55,152 nucleotides of DNA from CAIUPE01 sp037131735 (GTDB lineage Bacteria > Pseudomonadota > Alphaproteobacteria > Rhizobiales > Beijerinckiaceae). The stretch is taken from positions 1 through 55,152 of the forward strand of contig JBAXQM010000016.1 in assembly GCA_037131735.1 (NCBI GenBank), in the 5' to 3' direction. The position numbers were made by a program, and so were the translations under genes. The notes under the pieces were generated by a model that was not told the DNA's origin, did not search any database, and saw nothing but the letters and a program-made list of their open reading frames with translations. This document shows positions 23,509 to 32,604 of this stretch, one piece after another; the first letter of the stretch is position 1; every line of letters starts with the position of its first letter.

Positions 23509-24441
23509 TTATTTTGGCGCGCGCGCTTCGCCTTCAATCGGTGCGAGGCTCTTGAGATAAATCGCCATCGCTTGACGGTCTTGATCGCTCAGTGCTGCGG
23601 TGTTGTGAACAACCTCCGCCATTGAGCCGCCGACCGAGTCATAGTCAGGCGTGAAGCCATCCTTCAGTAACGTCACGATGTCGTCTTCGCTCCATGCGGC
23701 CAATCCGGTTTTATCCTGTGTGAGATTGGGCGCACGGCCTTTGCCTTCCGGATTAGGGCCGCCAGAGAAGCGCTTGTCAGCGATGATCGCGCCAAGCGCG
23801 TTGCGCGGTGAATGACATTCCGCGCAATGACCGGCTGTTTCGACAAGATAACGTCCGCGATTCCATTCGAGCGACTGCGTCGCATCAGCCGTCATCACGG
23901 TGCCATTGAGATATAGCAATTTCCAAAGTCCAACGCCCTGGCGAAAGGAATACGGAAAAGCCAAATCATGAACCTGTGCTTTGCCTTCCGCTGCAGGGAG
24001 CGTTTTCAAATAAGCGAACAGATCGGCCACATCATCGGGCGAGAGGCCGCGATAAGATGTGTAGGGAAAAGCGGGATAATAATGTTTGCCTTCAGGTGAC
24101 ACACCTTCACGCATTGCGCGGATAAATTGCGCTTCGGTCCATTGACCAATGCCATCTTTCGGATCGGGTGAAATATTTGGCGGATTGAAAATGCCAAACG
24201 GCGTCACAAGCGGCTTACCGCCTGAGAGTATTGTACGGCTCTCATCGTCAGGCTTTGCGTGACATGATGCACAGCCGCCTGCATTAAACAGCGTCTTGCC
24301 ATTCTCGAGATCACGTGCGCGTGTCGGCTCAAACGCATGATCACCGCGCAAGATAGAATAGGTCTTAGGATGCGTTGATATAAAAAATGCGGCAGTCCCA
24401 AGGACAGCCGCAATGAGGAGGGAAGAAATTAAACGACGCAT
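23509..24441 (-). CDS. Dihaem cytochrome c
   Basis: Exported or membrane-anchored c-type cytochrome of 310 aa. An uncleaved or cleavable hydrophobic N-terminus (residues 4-22) precedes two haem-binding motifs, CASCH (C57-H61) and CAECH (C206-H210). The two-domain plan resembles alcohol- and gluconate-dehydrogenase cytochrome subunits and related dihaem cytochromes, but no dehydrogenase lies nearby. It starts 10 bp after a cytochrome c' gene, so the two form an operon probably feeding a periplasmic electron-transfer chain. Confidence 0.88.
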   Translation of the reverse strand: MRRLISSLLIAAVLGTAAFFISTHPKTYSILRGDHAFEPTRARDLENGKTLFNAGGCASCHAKPDDESRTILSGGKPLVTPFGIFNPPNISPDPKDGIGQWTEAQFIRAMREGVSPEGKHYYPAFPYTSYRGLSPDDVADLFAYLKTLPAAEGKAQVHDLAFPYSFRQGVGLWKLLYLNGTVMTADATQSLEWNRGRYLVETAGHCAECHSPRNALGAIIADKRFSGGPNPEGKGRAPNLTQDKTGLAAWSEDDIVTLLKDGFTPDYDSVGGSMAEVVHNTAALSDQDRQAMAIYLKSLAPIEGEARAPK

Positions 24442-24451
24442 CAGCGTGACA

Positions 24452-24883
24452 TCAATCTTTCACACGATAGGCTTCATGGCATGAACCGCAGTTTTTCAAG
24501 AGTGCGGGGATTGTTGCCTTGAAGCTCGCTTCGTCTTTAATTGAGGCTTGGGCAGAAGCAATTTCAGTTTTGAATTTTTCATTCGCGGCTTTGAAACCGG
24601 CAGCATCGCTCCAAATCTTTGGTGACGCTTCTGTCTTTTCGCCCTTGTCAGAGCCAGCGGGGAAAAGAGTTACAAACTTGGCATTCCCTTCCGCGTAAAC
24701 ACCGAGGCTCTTTTTGACTTCATCGAGCGCGAAGGGCTTCTCACCTTTGAGCATGGCGGCGAGCGGCTTTGTCGCGCCACCAAAGCTTTTCATGATGGCT
24801 TGGCGTTCGGCAATTGGAGAGGCGGCTAAAGCAGCCGTGGCAAGGAGAAGGGCGGAGCCGGCGAGGACATAACGATGGATCAT
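24452..24883 (-). CDS. Cytochrome c' (prime)
   Basis: Periplasmic four-helix-bundle cytochrome of 143 aa. A signal peptide ends near ALAA (residue 21-22), and the single haem motif CGSCH (C132-H136) sits at the C-terminus, as in class II cytochromes. Family members bind NO or CO. It is the first gene of a two-gene operon with a dihaem cytochrome. A 7-bp inverted repeat at 24916-24940 lies just upstream. Confidence 0.88.
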   Translation of the reverse strand: MIHRYVLAGSALLLATAALAASPIAERQAIMKSFGGATKPLAAMLKGEKPFALDEVKKSLGVYAEGNAKFVTLFPAGSDKGEKTEASPKIWSDAAGFKAANEKFKTEIASAQASIKDEASFKATIPALLKNCGSCHEAYRVKD

Positions 24884-24915
24884 TGGGGTGCTTTCATAGA
24901 AGCGGTTGACGGTTC

Positions 24916-24940
24916 ATTCCACTTGAGAGATTTGTGGAAT
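24916..24940. promoter_or_regulatory. Inverted repeat upstream of the cytochrome operon
   Basis: ATTCCAC (24916-24922) and GTGGAAT (24934-24940) are separated by 11 bp, centred about 45 bp before the cytochrome c' start. The size and position fit an operator; the regulator is unknown. Confidence 0.4.
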
Positions 24941-25065
24941 AGGTGAGGAGTGATGTCGCTTTATGGCTTTTTGGCGGCCCAGACATCGTCGCCTTTGAGA
25001 AAACAGACTATACTCGACTAAGGTTGAAGTTCGGTTAAGTACGAAGTGTCGAAGGGGATCGTTGA

Positions 25066-25929
25066 ATGCCGGATCTTGTTACCTTGTTACGCGACGGCTC
25101 AACCAATCTCTGGTTGTTCATTCCTACAGCGATTCTACTCGGTGCCTTGCATGGGCTTGAACCGGGGCACTCTAAGACGATGATGGCCGCCTTTATCATC
25201 GCTGTGCGCGGTACGGTAGGGCAGGCGATTCTTCTCGGTCTTTCGGCCACTCTCTCGCATACTTTGATCGTTTGGCTCGTGGCGCTGCTGGGCCTTCATT
25301 TCGGATCCGCCTATGCCACAGAGGCGGTCGAGCCTTGGCTGCAACTGATTTCCGGGATCATTATCATTGCCATTGCGCTTTGGATGATGCGGCAGACTTT
25401 TGCAGAACATCATCACCATCATGCGCACGATCACCATCATTCGCACGACCATCATCATGATCATCACCACGATCATGATCACAATCATCATCATGACCAC
25501 GCTCATTCAAAAGCTGAGCCCGCAGGTCTTCAGCTCGGGTCCCTCGATTATGAAGATGCCCATGCTCGTGCGCATCGCCTCGATATCGAGAAACGCTTTG
25601 CAGGTCGCAAAGTCACAACCGGCCAGATTGTTATGTTCGGCCTTACGGGCGGGTTGATCCCGTGTCCGGCCTCGGTAACGGTCTTGCTCGTTTGCCTCCA
25701 ATTGAAGCAGATTACGACCGGGGCTTTGCTCGTTTTATGTTTCAGCATTGGCCTTGCGGTAACAATGGTTGTGGTCGGGGCGGTGGCCGCCTCAGGCATG
25801 GATCGGGCGCAGAAATCCTGGGACGGGTTTGGCCGACTCGCTGCCCGCGCGCCTTATTTTTCGAGCGCACTTGTCATTCTGATCGGTCTTTATTCCCTCT
25901 GGCTCGGGCTTAAAGGGTTGAGCGTCTAG
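25066..25929 (+). CDS. Nickel/cobalt efflux protein, RcnA-like
   Basis: Inner-membrane metal exporter of 287 aa with about six helices. The first helix carries GALHGLEPGHSKTM, the family metal motif. A long loop at residues about 113-150 is almost only His and Asp, and then GLTGGLIPCPASVTVLLV follows. This is the RcnA layout. No RcnR-type regulator and no G-tract RcnR operator are visible nearby. The start ATG follows AAGGGG at a suitable distance. It is a single gene, read away from the cytochrome operon. Confidence 0.9.
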   Translation: MPDLVTLLRDGSTNLWLFIPTAILLGALHGLEPGHSKTMMAAFIIAVRGTVGQAILLGLSATLSHTLIVWLVALLGLHFGSAYATEAVEPWLQLISGIIIIAIALWMMRQTFAEHHHHHAHDHHHSHDHHHDHHHDHDHNHHHDHAHSKAEPAGLQLGSLDYEDAHARAHRLDIEKRFAGRKVTTGQIVMFGLTGGLIPCPASVTVLLVCLQLKQITTGALLVLCFSIGLAVTMVVVGAVAASGMDRAQKSWDGFGRLAARAPYFSSALVILIGLYSLWLGLKGLSV

Positions 25930-26216
25930 GCTTAATCATGCGACTCACCACTAGATTAGAACAAATTTTAATTGTGAATATGAGACCGTTCTCATTTTAA
26001 GAAAATCAAATGAATACTAGATAGTTTTCAATAACTTACGTTGCGGAATATCAACTCTTTTTTGTGAAGCCAAAGCTTACTAAGTTAAGGGCATACTTAC
26101 CTTGTCACAGAAATTTGAATAATTTTTATCCCTAATTTCATCCGGACCATTGCCTTTTATCATCAAATCAGTCTTGGTGATGAGGTTATTACGTTAGGTA
26201 ATGTAAGGTTCTTGTG
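25930..26216. other. AT-rich intergenic region before the cold-shock gene
   Basis: This 287-bp stretch holds no convincing gene. A short hairpin, ATGAGA-CCGT-TCTCAT followed by TTTT, at 25980-25999 may terminate the RcnA-like gene. The rest is AT-rich and may form the long leader of the following cold-shock gene, though I can see no defined motif. Confidence 0.4.
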
Positions 26217-26807
26217 ATGGATGAGCGTTTCGTGAAACCAAGTTCTTTGATTTCGTCAGACCTTGACGGTGACAGCGCCCAACAAACCGCGCTGACAACG
26301 CCTGTGAGGCTTGTTGGCTCGATAAAGTGGTTCGATGTTGCCAAAGGCTTCGGCTTTATTGTGCCGGATGGCGGCGGACCTGATGTTTTGTTGCATGTCA
26401 CCTGCCTGCAGCGGGACGGATTTCGCGTTGCTTATGAAGGCGCGCGGCTTGATTTCGAAGCTGTCGCGGGTCGTCGGGGCTGGCAGGTCTTGAGAATTTT
26501 GGCGATGGATCTTTCAACCGCGATCCATCCGGCGCAGATGCCGCCTGCACGTACTCATGTGAATGTCACGCCCGATAGCGGCTTTGTCCGCGTCAGGGTG
26601 AAATGGTTTAACCGCCTGCGCGGCTTTGGCTTCGCCTCGGAAGGCGAGGGCATGCCCGATATTTTCCTCCATATGGAAGTCTTGCGGCGTTACGGCTTGG
26701 CCGATGTGCGGCCCGATCAGGAATTGCTTGTCCGCTATGGCGAGGGGTCAAAGGGCCTTATGGCTGCCGAAGTGCGGCCTTTGGATGGTCCGGCGATTGA
26801 TCACTAA
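26217..26807 (+). CDS. Double cold-shock-domain protein
   Basis: Nucleic-acid-binding protein of 196 aa with two CSDs. Domain 1 (residues about 32-98) has IKWFDVAKGFGFI and VLLHV; domain 2 (about 118-185) has VKWFNRLRGFGFA and IFLHM. These are the RNP1 and RNP2 strands. Domain 2 is less canonical. An N-terminal tail of about 30 residues is Ser/Asp-rich. The ATG at 26217 follows a possible GTG at 26214. A DUF192 gene follows 59 bp downstream, a pairing I know from other Hyphomicrobiales. Confidence 0.9.
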   Translation: MDERFVKPSSLISSDLDGDSAQQTALTTPVRLVGSIKWFDVAKGFGFIVPDGGGPDVLLHVTCLQRDGFRVAYEGARLDFEAVAGRRGWQVLRILAMDLSTAIHPAQMPPARTHVNVTPDSGFVRVRVKWFNRLRGFGFASEGEGMPDIFLHMEVLRRYGLADVRPDQELLVRYGEGSKGLMAAEVRPLDGPAIDH

Positions 26808-26866
26808 TTTCCTCGGCGTCACGCGCCCATATTGACCCTAAATCTTAGCAGGGGCAGAAGGCGTAT

Positions 26867-27334
26867 ATGACTGATCGTCTTCTGCGCGTTTCGTTCTTTT
26901 TCCTGTTTGTGATCCTCGGCGTTGTACGCCCGGGTATGATCCATGCCGCGTCAACACTTGAACCGGTTGTAATTGAAACCGCATCCGGTGGCGTCACATT
27001 CGATGTTGAAGTGATGCGGACGGAAGAAGAGCGGCAACGCGGGCTCATGGCGCGCGCCTATCTTCCGGAGACACGCGGCATGCTGTTCGATTTCGGGCAT
27101 CCGCAAGATGTGCGCATGTGGATGAAAGACACGCCTCTGCCGCTTGATATCATCTTTATTCGTGCTGATGGAACGATTGCGCGCATTACACGCGGAGAGC
27201 CCTTTTCAATGCGCACTTTGCCCTCGGGTGAATCGGTGTTGGGTGTTCTCGAAATCAACGGCGGATTGTCCGCACGCCTTGGCATCAAAGAAGGCGCCCT
27301 TGTCCGGCATAAGCTCTTCGGCACTGTTAAGTGA
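26867..27334 (+). CDS. DUF192 family exported protein
   Basis: 155-residue protein with an N-terminal signal (hydrophobic residues 7-20, then AA near 28). The DUF192 core is VEVMRTEEERQRGLMAR and GMLFDFGHPQDVRMWMKDTPLPLDIIFI. Family function is unknown. GGCAGAAGG upstream serves as ribosome-binding site. It converges with topA, and a hairpin spans the two gene ends. Confidence 0.88.
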   Translation: MTDRLLRVSFFFLFVILGVVRPGMIHAASTLEPVVIETASGGVTFDVEVMRTEEERQRGLMARAYLPETRGMLFDFGHPQDVRMWMKDTPLPLDIIFIRADGTIARITRGEPFSMRTLPSGESVLGVLEINGGLSARLGIKEGALVRHKLFGTVK

Positions 27335-27365
27335 AGTTCCGATCGCGTTGAAACGCATACTGGCT

Positions 27366-27402
27366 GCGGCGAAGAAATAAAAAATTACTTTTTCTTCGCC
27401 GC
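27366..27402. terminator. Stem-loop between DUF192 gene and topA ends
   Basis: GCGGCGAAGAAA (27366-27377) pairs perfectly with TTTCTTCGCCGC (27391-27402) across an AT-rich loop. It overlaps the last topA codons. There is no classic U-tract after the stem, so its role as a terminator is uncertain. Confidence 0.4.
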
Positions 27403-30111
27403 GGGCTTTTTAGCAGCAGCTTTTTTAGCAGGGGCTTTTGCAGCGGCAGTTTTCTTTGCCGGTGCTTTTTTCGCCGCAGGTTTTTTTGTAGCAACAGGTT
27501 TTTCAGCGGCTGCTTTTTTGGCGGGTGCCTTCGATGCAGCTTTCTTTGCCGGTGCCTTCTTAGGGGCGGCACGTCCCTTTTTGGCGGGTGCCGTCGCTGC
27601 ACGTTGGGCGATCAAGGGAATGGCTTCTTCAAGCGTCACAGCATCCGCGCCTGTGCCTTTCGGCAATGTGGCGTTGATGCCGTTCCAGCTCACATAAGGA
27701 CCATAGCGTCCGTCGCGTGCAACGATGTCACCACCCTCAGGATGTTGACCGACAACACGACCGGGCGCTGCCGCACGACCAAAGCGCGAACCACCGCCAC
27801 CGCTTTCTTTCGTCACGATGAGATCAATCGCGCGATTGGCACCAATTGTCAGCACATCATCGGCCGCAGTCAGGCTCGCATAGACTTTGCCATGCTGCAC
27901 ATAGGGACCAAAGCGTCCAATGCTTACGAGAATGGGCTCGCCGCTTGTCGGATGACGCGCGACTTCGCGGGGAAGTGAAAGAAGATTGAGTGCGATCTCA
28001 AGATCGACGGCACCGCGCGAAAGGCCTTTCGGTAGGCCTTGTCGTTTTGGCTTTTCACCTTCACCCAATTGAACATAAGGACCAAAACGACCATCACGCA
28101 ATGTGATGTCTTCGCCCGTGGTTGGATCTTGACCGAGAATTTGTGTGCCCGGTGTTCCGCCTTCGGCAGCCGCATCACCATCGGCATTCGGTGCGCCGAG
28201 CTGACGTGTGAAACGACATTCTGGATAATTTGAGCAGCCAATAAAGGCGCCGAATTTACCGAGCTTCAGCGAAAGGCGCCCATTGCCACAAGTCGGGCAG
28301 CCGCGTGGGTCGGCACCATCGCCGCGTGCGGGGAAAATATGCGCGCCCATTGTTTCATTGAGCGCATCAATGACTTTGGTGCGTTCAAGATCAGTCGTCT
28401 CACCGATGGCGGCTGAGAATTCTTTCCAGAATTTTCTTAAAACCTCTTTCCAGCCGATTTCAGAATTTGAAATCCGGTCGAGATCTTCTTCCAAGGCGGC
28501 AGTGAAATCATATTCGACATATTTCGAAAAGAAGCTTTCAAGGAAGCCCGTCACCAACATGCCTTTGTCTTCGGCATGAATGCGTTTTTTCTCAATGCGA
28601 ATATAATCGCGATCACGCAACACAGCGAGCGTCGAGGCATAAGTCGAAGGGCGACCGATACCGAGTTCTTCCATGCGCTTGACGAGCGAGGCTTCAGAGA
28701 AGCGCGGCGGTGGTTCCGTGAAATGTTGATCCGCCGCAATTGCGCGCTTTTCAAGCGGATCATTTGCTTTCATCACGGGTAATTTATTCTTGTCTTCATC
28801 ATCGCCATCATCATCGCGCGATTCCTGATAGAGTTTCAGAAATCCATCGAACAAGATAACTTGGCCCGAGGCGCGGAAATCGAGTTTGCGTGTTTTCGCA
28901 TCGGCGACAATATCAACGGATGTGCGCTCAAGTTCGGCGCTTTCCATCTGGCACGCGAGCGTACGCGTCCAGATGAGATCATAAAGCTTCGCCTGATCGT
29001 CATCGAGGAGTTTGCGCACCTGGGTTGGATGGCGGAAAATATCGGTCGGACGAATGGCTTCATGCGCTTCCTGCGCATTCTTCAATTTCGAGGTGTAGCG
29101 ACGCGGCGCTTGCGGCACATTATCATCGCCGAACTCTTTGCCAATCATCGAGCGGATCGATGAGACCGCTTCAGGCGCGAGATCCACACCATCGGTTCGC
29201 ATATAAGTAATGAGACCAACAGTTTCGCCGCCAATATCGACACCTTCATAAAGACGCTGCGCGAGTTGCATCGTACGCGCGGGTGCCAAGCCCAGTTTAC
29301 GACTCGCTTCTTGTTGCAAGGTCGACGTGGTGAAAGGCGGATAAGGATGACGCTTTGCGGGCTTTGCTTCAACTGAGGTTACAGTGAAACGCGCTGTTTC
29401 AAGCGCAGCCTTGAACGCTTGGGCCTCATCGCCTGAACCAATATCAAGTTTGTTGATCTTTTTGCCGTCTGCACCGATGAGGCGCGCTTCGAACTCTTGT
29501 CCCTTCGGTGTCGCAAGCGTGGCCGCAATCGACCAATATTCGCGGCTTTGGAACATGTCGATTTCGCGTTCGCGTTCGCAGACTAAACGTAGAGCGACCG
29601 ATTGCACGCGACCGGCCGAGCGGGCGCCCGGCAATTTGCGCCACAAGACGGGCGAAAGACGGAAGCCGACAAGATAATCAAGCGCGCGGCGGGCGAGATA
29701 GGCGTCAACCAACGCTTGATCGACTTCACGCGGATGCGCCATCGCATCTTTAACGGCGTCTTTCGTGATCGCGTTGAAGGTCACGCGTTCAACGGGAATG
29801 CCCTTGAGCGCCTTGCGCGCATTCAGCGTCTCAACAATATGCCAAGAGATTGCTTCGCCTTCGCGATCCGGGTCGGTTGCGAGAATAAGGCCGTCAGAAT
29901 TTTTGACGGCGCTCGCAATTTCGGACACGCGCTTCGACGCTTTCGCGTCGATCGCCCAGGTCATGATGAAATCTTGGTCGGGGTCGACCGATCCATCTTT
30001 GGGCGGCAAATCACGGATATGGCCAAAAGAAGCGACCACATCATAGCCTTTGCCGAGATATTTGTTGATCGTCTTGGCCTTAGCGGGCGATTCGACGATG
30101 ACAACTTTCAT
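27385..30111 (-). CDS. topA: DNA topoisomerase I
   Basis: Type IA topoisomerase relaxing negative supercoils. The Toprim domain has VESPAKAKTI (E7) and TDPDREGEAISWH (D80, D82, E84), and the catalytic tyrosine is Y303 in GLITYMRTDG. A zinc ribbon (CPTCGNGRL ... CSNYPEC, about residues 585-612) and repeat domains follow. The last 60 or so residues are a Lys/Ala/Pro tail. Length 908 aa from the ATG at 30111; the open frame to 30171 adds an unconserved stretch. In many relatives topA follows dprA on the same strand; here it is divergent from pyrB. Confidence 0.97.
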   Translation of the reverse strand: MKVVIVESPAKAKTINKYLGKGYDVVASFGHIRDLPPKDGSVDPDQDFIMTWAIDAKASKRVSEIASAVKNSDGLILATDPDREGEAISWHIVETLNARKALKGIPVERVTFNAITKDAVKDAMAHPREVDQALVDAYLARRALDYLVGFRLSPVLWRKLPGARSAGRVQSVALRLVCEREREIDMFQSREYWSIAATLATPKGQEFEARLIGADGKKINKLDIGSGDEAQAFKAALETARFTVTSVEAKPAKRHPYPPFTTSTLQQEASRKLGLAPARTMQLAQRLYEGVDIGGETVGLITYMRTDGVDLAPEAVSSIRSMIGKEFGDDNVPQAPRRYTSKLKNAQEAHEAIRPTDIFRHPTQVRKLLDDDQAKLYDLIWTRTLACQMESAELERTSVDIVADAKTRKLDFRASGQVILFDGFLKLYQESRDDDGDDEDKNKLPVMKANDPLEKRAIAADQHFTEPPPRFSEASLVKRMEELGIGRPSTYASTLAVLRDRDYIRIEKKRIHAEDKGMLVTGFLESFFSKYVEYDFTAALEEDLDRISNSEIGWKEVLRKFWKEFSAAIGETTDLERTKVIDALNETMGAHIFPARGDGADPRGCPTCGNGRLSLKLGKFGAFIGCSNYPECRFTRQLGAPNADGDAAAEGGTPGTQILGQDPTTGEDITLRDGRFGPYVQLGEGEKPKRQGLPKGLSRGAVDLEIALNLLSLPREVARHPTSGEPILVSIGRFGPYVQHGKVYASLTAADDVLTIGANRAIDLIVTKESGGGGSRFGRAAAPGRVVGQHPEGGDIVARDGRYGPYVSWNGINATLPKGTGADAVTLEEAIPLIAQRAATAPAKKGRAAPKKAPAKKAASKAPAKKAAAEKPVATKKPAAKKAPAKKTAAAKAPAKKAAAKKPAAKKK
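27393..27590. repeat. Low-complexity Lys-Ala-rich coding repeat (topA tail)
   Basis: Short degenerate repeats encode blocks such as KKAPAKKAAAKK at the topoisomerase C-terminus. Such basic tails are usual in alphaproteobacterial TopA and help DNA binding. The open frames on the other strand here are shadows. Confidence 0.85.
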
Positions 30112-30314
30112 GATTTTTTTCCGGCTCAGACCAAAAAAACGGGCGGGTAGGCCGCCGGCGAAGGGCTTCACATGGCGAAACTGGCCGTCAGGGTCAAGTC
30201 CTAAGCCCGAAGATTCCGGTTTCGGCCTCGGCTAGAGGACAGGCGTGGATGAGCGTAACCGGGACGGTTGCTTGCCTTGCGGACCCGCCTTTCCCCCGTT
30301 ATAGCCGAGGCAAT

Positions 30315-31277
30315 ATGTCATTATCCGGTCGCGAACCCCGCTTGTTCCCGCATCGCCATCTCCTCGGTATCGAGGGGCTGTCCCCGGAGGATATTTTGCA
30401 ATTGCTCGACATGGCGGAGGAGGCGGTCGAGGTCTCCCGCCAGGTCGAGAAGAAGAAAACGACCCTTCGCGGGCGTACCCAGATCAATCTGTTTTTTGAG
30501 GCGTCCACCCGTACCCAGGCCAGCTTCGAGCTCGCCGGTAAGCGTTTGGGCGCTGACGTTATGAATATGTCGGTCGCCTCGTCCTCGATCAAAAAGGGCG
30601 AGACGCTGATCGATACGGCGATGACCTTAAATGCGATGCGGCCCGATCTTATCGTCGTGCGCCATCATGCAGCGGGTGCCGTGGGGCTCCTCGCGCGCAA
30701 GGTTGACTGTTCGGTCATCAATGCAGGTGATGGCGCGCACGAACATCCGACACAGGCTTTGCTTGATGCGCTGACCATTCGCCGCGCGAAGGGGCGTATT
30801 CGCGGGCTTGTTGTGGCCATTTGCGGTGACATTCTTCACTCACGCGTCGCGCGGTCCAATCTGATTTTGTTGAATGCGCTCGGCGCTGATGTTCGTGTAA
30901 TAGGGCCCACCACGCTTTTGCCGCCCGGCATCGAGAATATGGGTGCGCGGGTGTTCACCAATATGCGTGACGGTTTGAAAGACGCTGACATTGTCATGAT
31001 GCTGCGTTTGCAGCGCGAACGTATGAATGGCTCCTTCGTCCCGTCGGTCAAAGAATATTTCCATTATTTCGGATTGGATCGCGAGAAGCTCTCGGTCGCA
31101 AAGCCTGATGCGTTGGTGATGCATCCGGGTCCGATGAATCGCGGTGTTGAAATCGCGTCCGATATTGCGGATGGCGCGCAATCCCTCATTCGCGAACAAG
31201 TCGAGATGGGTGTTGCCGTGCGTATGGCGGTGCTTGAAGCGCTCTCACGGCATTTGCCGAATGCGGAGGGACGCTGA
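30315..31277 (+). CDS. pyrB: Aspartate carbamoyltransferase catalytic subunit
   Basis: Second step of pyrimidine synthesis. The carbamoyl-phosphate motif is FFEASTRTQASFELA, followed by HHAAGA, GDGAHEHPTQALLD and HPGPMNRGVE. Length 320 aa from the ATG at 30315, which has GAGGC upstream; an earlier in-frame ATG at 30249 is less conserved. It overlaps the next gene by one base. The partner encoded there is a catalytically dead dihydroorotase that in related systems holds PyrB in a dodecamer. Confidence 0.96.
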   Translation: MSLSGREPRLFPHRHLLGIEGLSPEDILQLLDMAEEAVEVSRQVEKKKTTLRGRTQINLFFEASTRTQASFELAGKRLGADVMNMSVASSSIKKGETLIDTAMTLNAMRPDLIVVRHHAAGAVGLLARKVDCSVINAGDGAHEHPTQALLDALTIRRAKGRIRGLVVAICGDILHSRVARSNLILLNALGADVRVIGPTTLLPPGIENMGARVFTNMRDGLKDADIVMMLRLQRERMNGSFVPSVKEYFHYFGLDREKLSVAKPDALVMHPGPMNRGVEIASDIADGAQSLIREQVEMGVAVRMAVLEALSRHLPNAEGR

Positions 31278-32572
31278 TGGTTCGTCATCGTCCCACCCTC
31301 ATCATCAACGCGCATCTTGTCGATCCTGAAATGGGTCGTGAAGAAAAAGGTGCGCTTGCGATTGAAAATGGTCTCATTCACGAATGGGGCCATGCGATAG
31401 ACGCCTCGGCAAAGCCGGAAGGCGCACTCGTCATTGATGCGAAGGGGCGTGTGCTTGCACCGGGTCTGATCGATCTACGCGCTTTTGTTGGTGAGCCGGG
31501 CGCTGAGCATCGCGAGTCACTGGCCTCAGCCAGTCGTGCCGCCGCAGCTGGTGGTGTGACAACGGTCATCTGTATGCCGGACACAAATCCGCCGGTCGAT
31601 GATCCGGCGGTTGTTGATTACATTATTCGCCGCGCACGTGACACGGCGGGCGTGCGTTTAATGCCTTCTGCGGCTCTGACCAAAGGCTTGCACGGCAAGG
31701 AGATGACGGAGTTTGGTCTTCTTGGCGCAGCGGGTGCTGTATTTTTTACGGATGGCGCGCGTTCGGTTGCCAATGCGCAAGTGATGCGACGCGCTTTTAC
31801 CTATGCGCGCGATTTTGATGCGTTGATTGTTCATCACGTTGAAGAGCCAACTTTGTCAATTGATGGCGTCATGAATGAAGGCGAGCTCTCAAGCCGCTTG
31901 GGCTTACCCGGCATTCCGAAAGCCGCCGAAACCATTATGCTTGAACGCGATCTCGCGCTCGTAAGATTGACGGGTGCACGTTATCACGCCGCGATGATTT
32001 CCTGTGCTGAGTCACTTGAGATTGTTAAACGCGCGAAAGATGAAGGCCTTCCAATCACCTGCGGTGTTTCGATCAATAATCTTGCGCTTAATGAAAATGA
32101 TATTGGCTCCTACCGCACCTTCTTGAAATTATCGCCGCCCTTGCGCGCAGAGGACGATCGTCGGGCGATGATTGAGGGCGTGGCGTCGGGTCTGATCGAT
32201 GTCATCGTATCAGATCATAATCCGCAAGATGTCGAAGCGAAGCGGCAACCCTTTATCGAATGTGCGGATGGCGCAATTGGGCTTGAGACGATGCTGTCCG
32301 TTGCACTGCGCCTCGTTCACAATGGCGATGTGACGATGTCGCAACTCTTCCGCGCTCTGTCAACAAAACCTGCTGATATCTTGGGTCTACCGCAAGGCCG
32401 TTTGCGTAAAGGGACGCCGGCTGATCTTATTCTGTTTGACCCTGATGAACCTTTTGTACTCGATCCGGAAAAGCTTCATTCACGTTGCAAGAATACGCCT
32501 TTTGATGGGTCGCGTTTACAAGGCCGCGTTCATATGACGATGGTTGACGGGCGTATCGTTCAAGAATCCTGA
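31277..32572 (+). CDS. Inactive dihydroorotase-like protein (PyrC')
   Basis: Amidohydrolase-fold protein of 431 aa. Active dihydroorotases read PGLIDMHVHLREPG, where HxH binds metal; here the segment is PGLIDLRAFVGEPG, so both histidines are gone. Some other positions survive (HHVEEP, SDHNPQD). This matches the noncatalytic PyrC' described in Pseudomonas, which is needed for PyrB assembly. Overlap with pyrB by one base supports a joint complex. A true dihydroorotase should be encoded elsewhere in the genome. Confidence 0.9.
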   Translation: MVRHRPTLIINAHLVDPEMGREEKGALAIENGLIHEWGHAIDASAKPEGALVIDAKGRVLAPGLIDLRAFVGEPGAEHRESLASASRAAAAGGVTTVICMPDTNPPVDDPAVVDYIIRRARDTAGVRLMPSAALTKGLHGKEMTEFGLLGAAGAVFFTDGARSVANAQVMRRAFTYARDFDALIVHHVEEPTLSIDGVMNEGELSSRLGLPGIPKAAETIMLERDLALVRLTGARYHAAMISCAESLEIVKRAKDEGLPITCGVSINNLALNENDIGSYRTFLKLSPPLRAEDDRRAMIEGVASGLIDVIVSDHNPQDVEAKRQPFIECADGAIGLETMLSVALRLVHNGDVTMSQLFRALSTKPADILGLPQGRLRKGTPADLILFDPDEPFVLDPEKLHSRCKNTPFDGSRLQGRVHMTMVDGRIVQES

Positions 32573-32604
32573 TCAAAAGATAAAATCGAAACAAGGTCGC
32601 GCTG

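Noticed and set aside
25400..25510. Short repeats resembling a CRISPR or tandem array
   Set aside because: They are degenerate CAT/GAT codons of the RcnA His/Asp loop, in frame and without spacers. No CRISPR array was seen anywhere.
27327..27602. 91-aa Lys/Arg/Pro-rich frame at the topA end
   Set aside because: It is an out-of-frame reading of the topA low-complexity tail.
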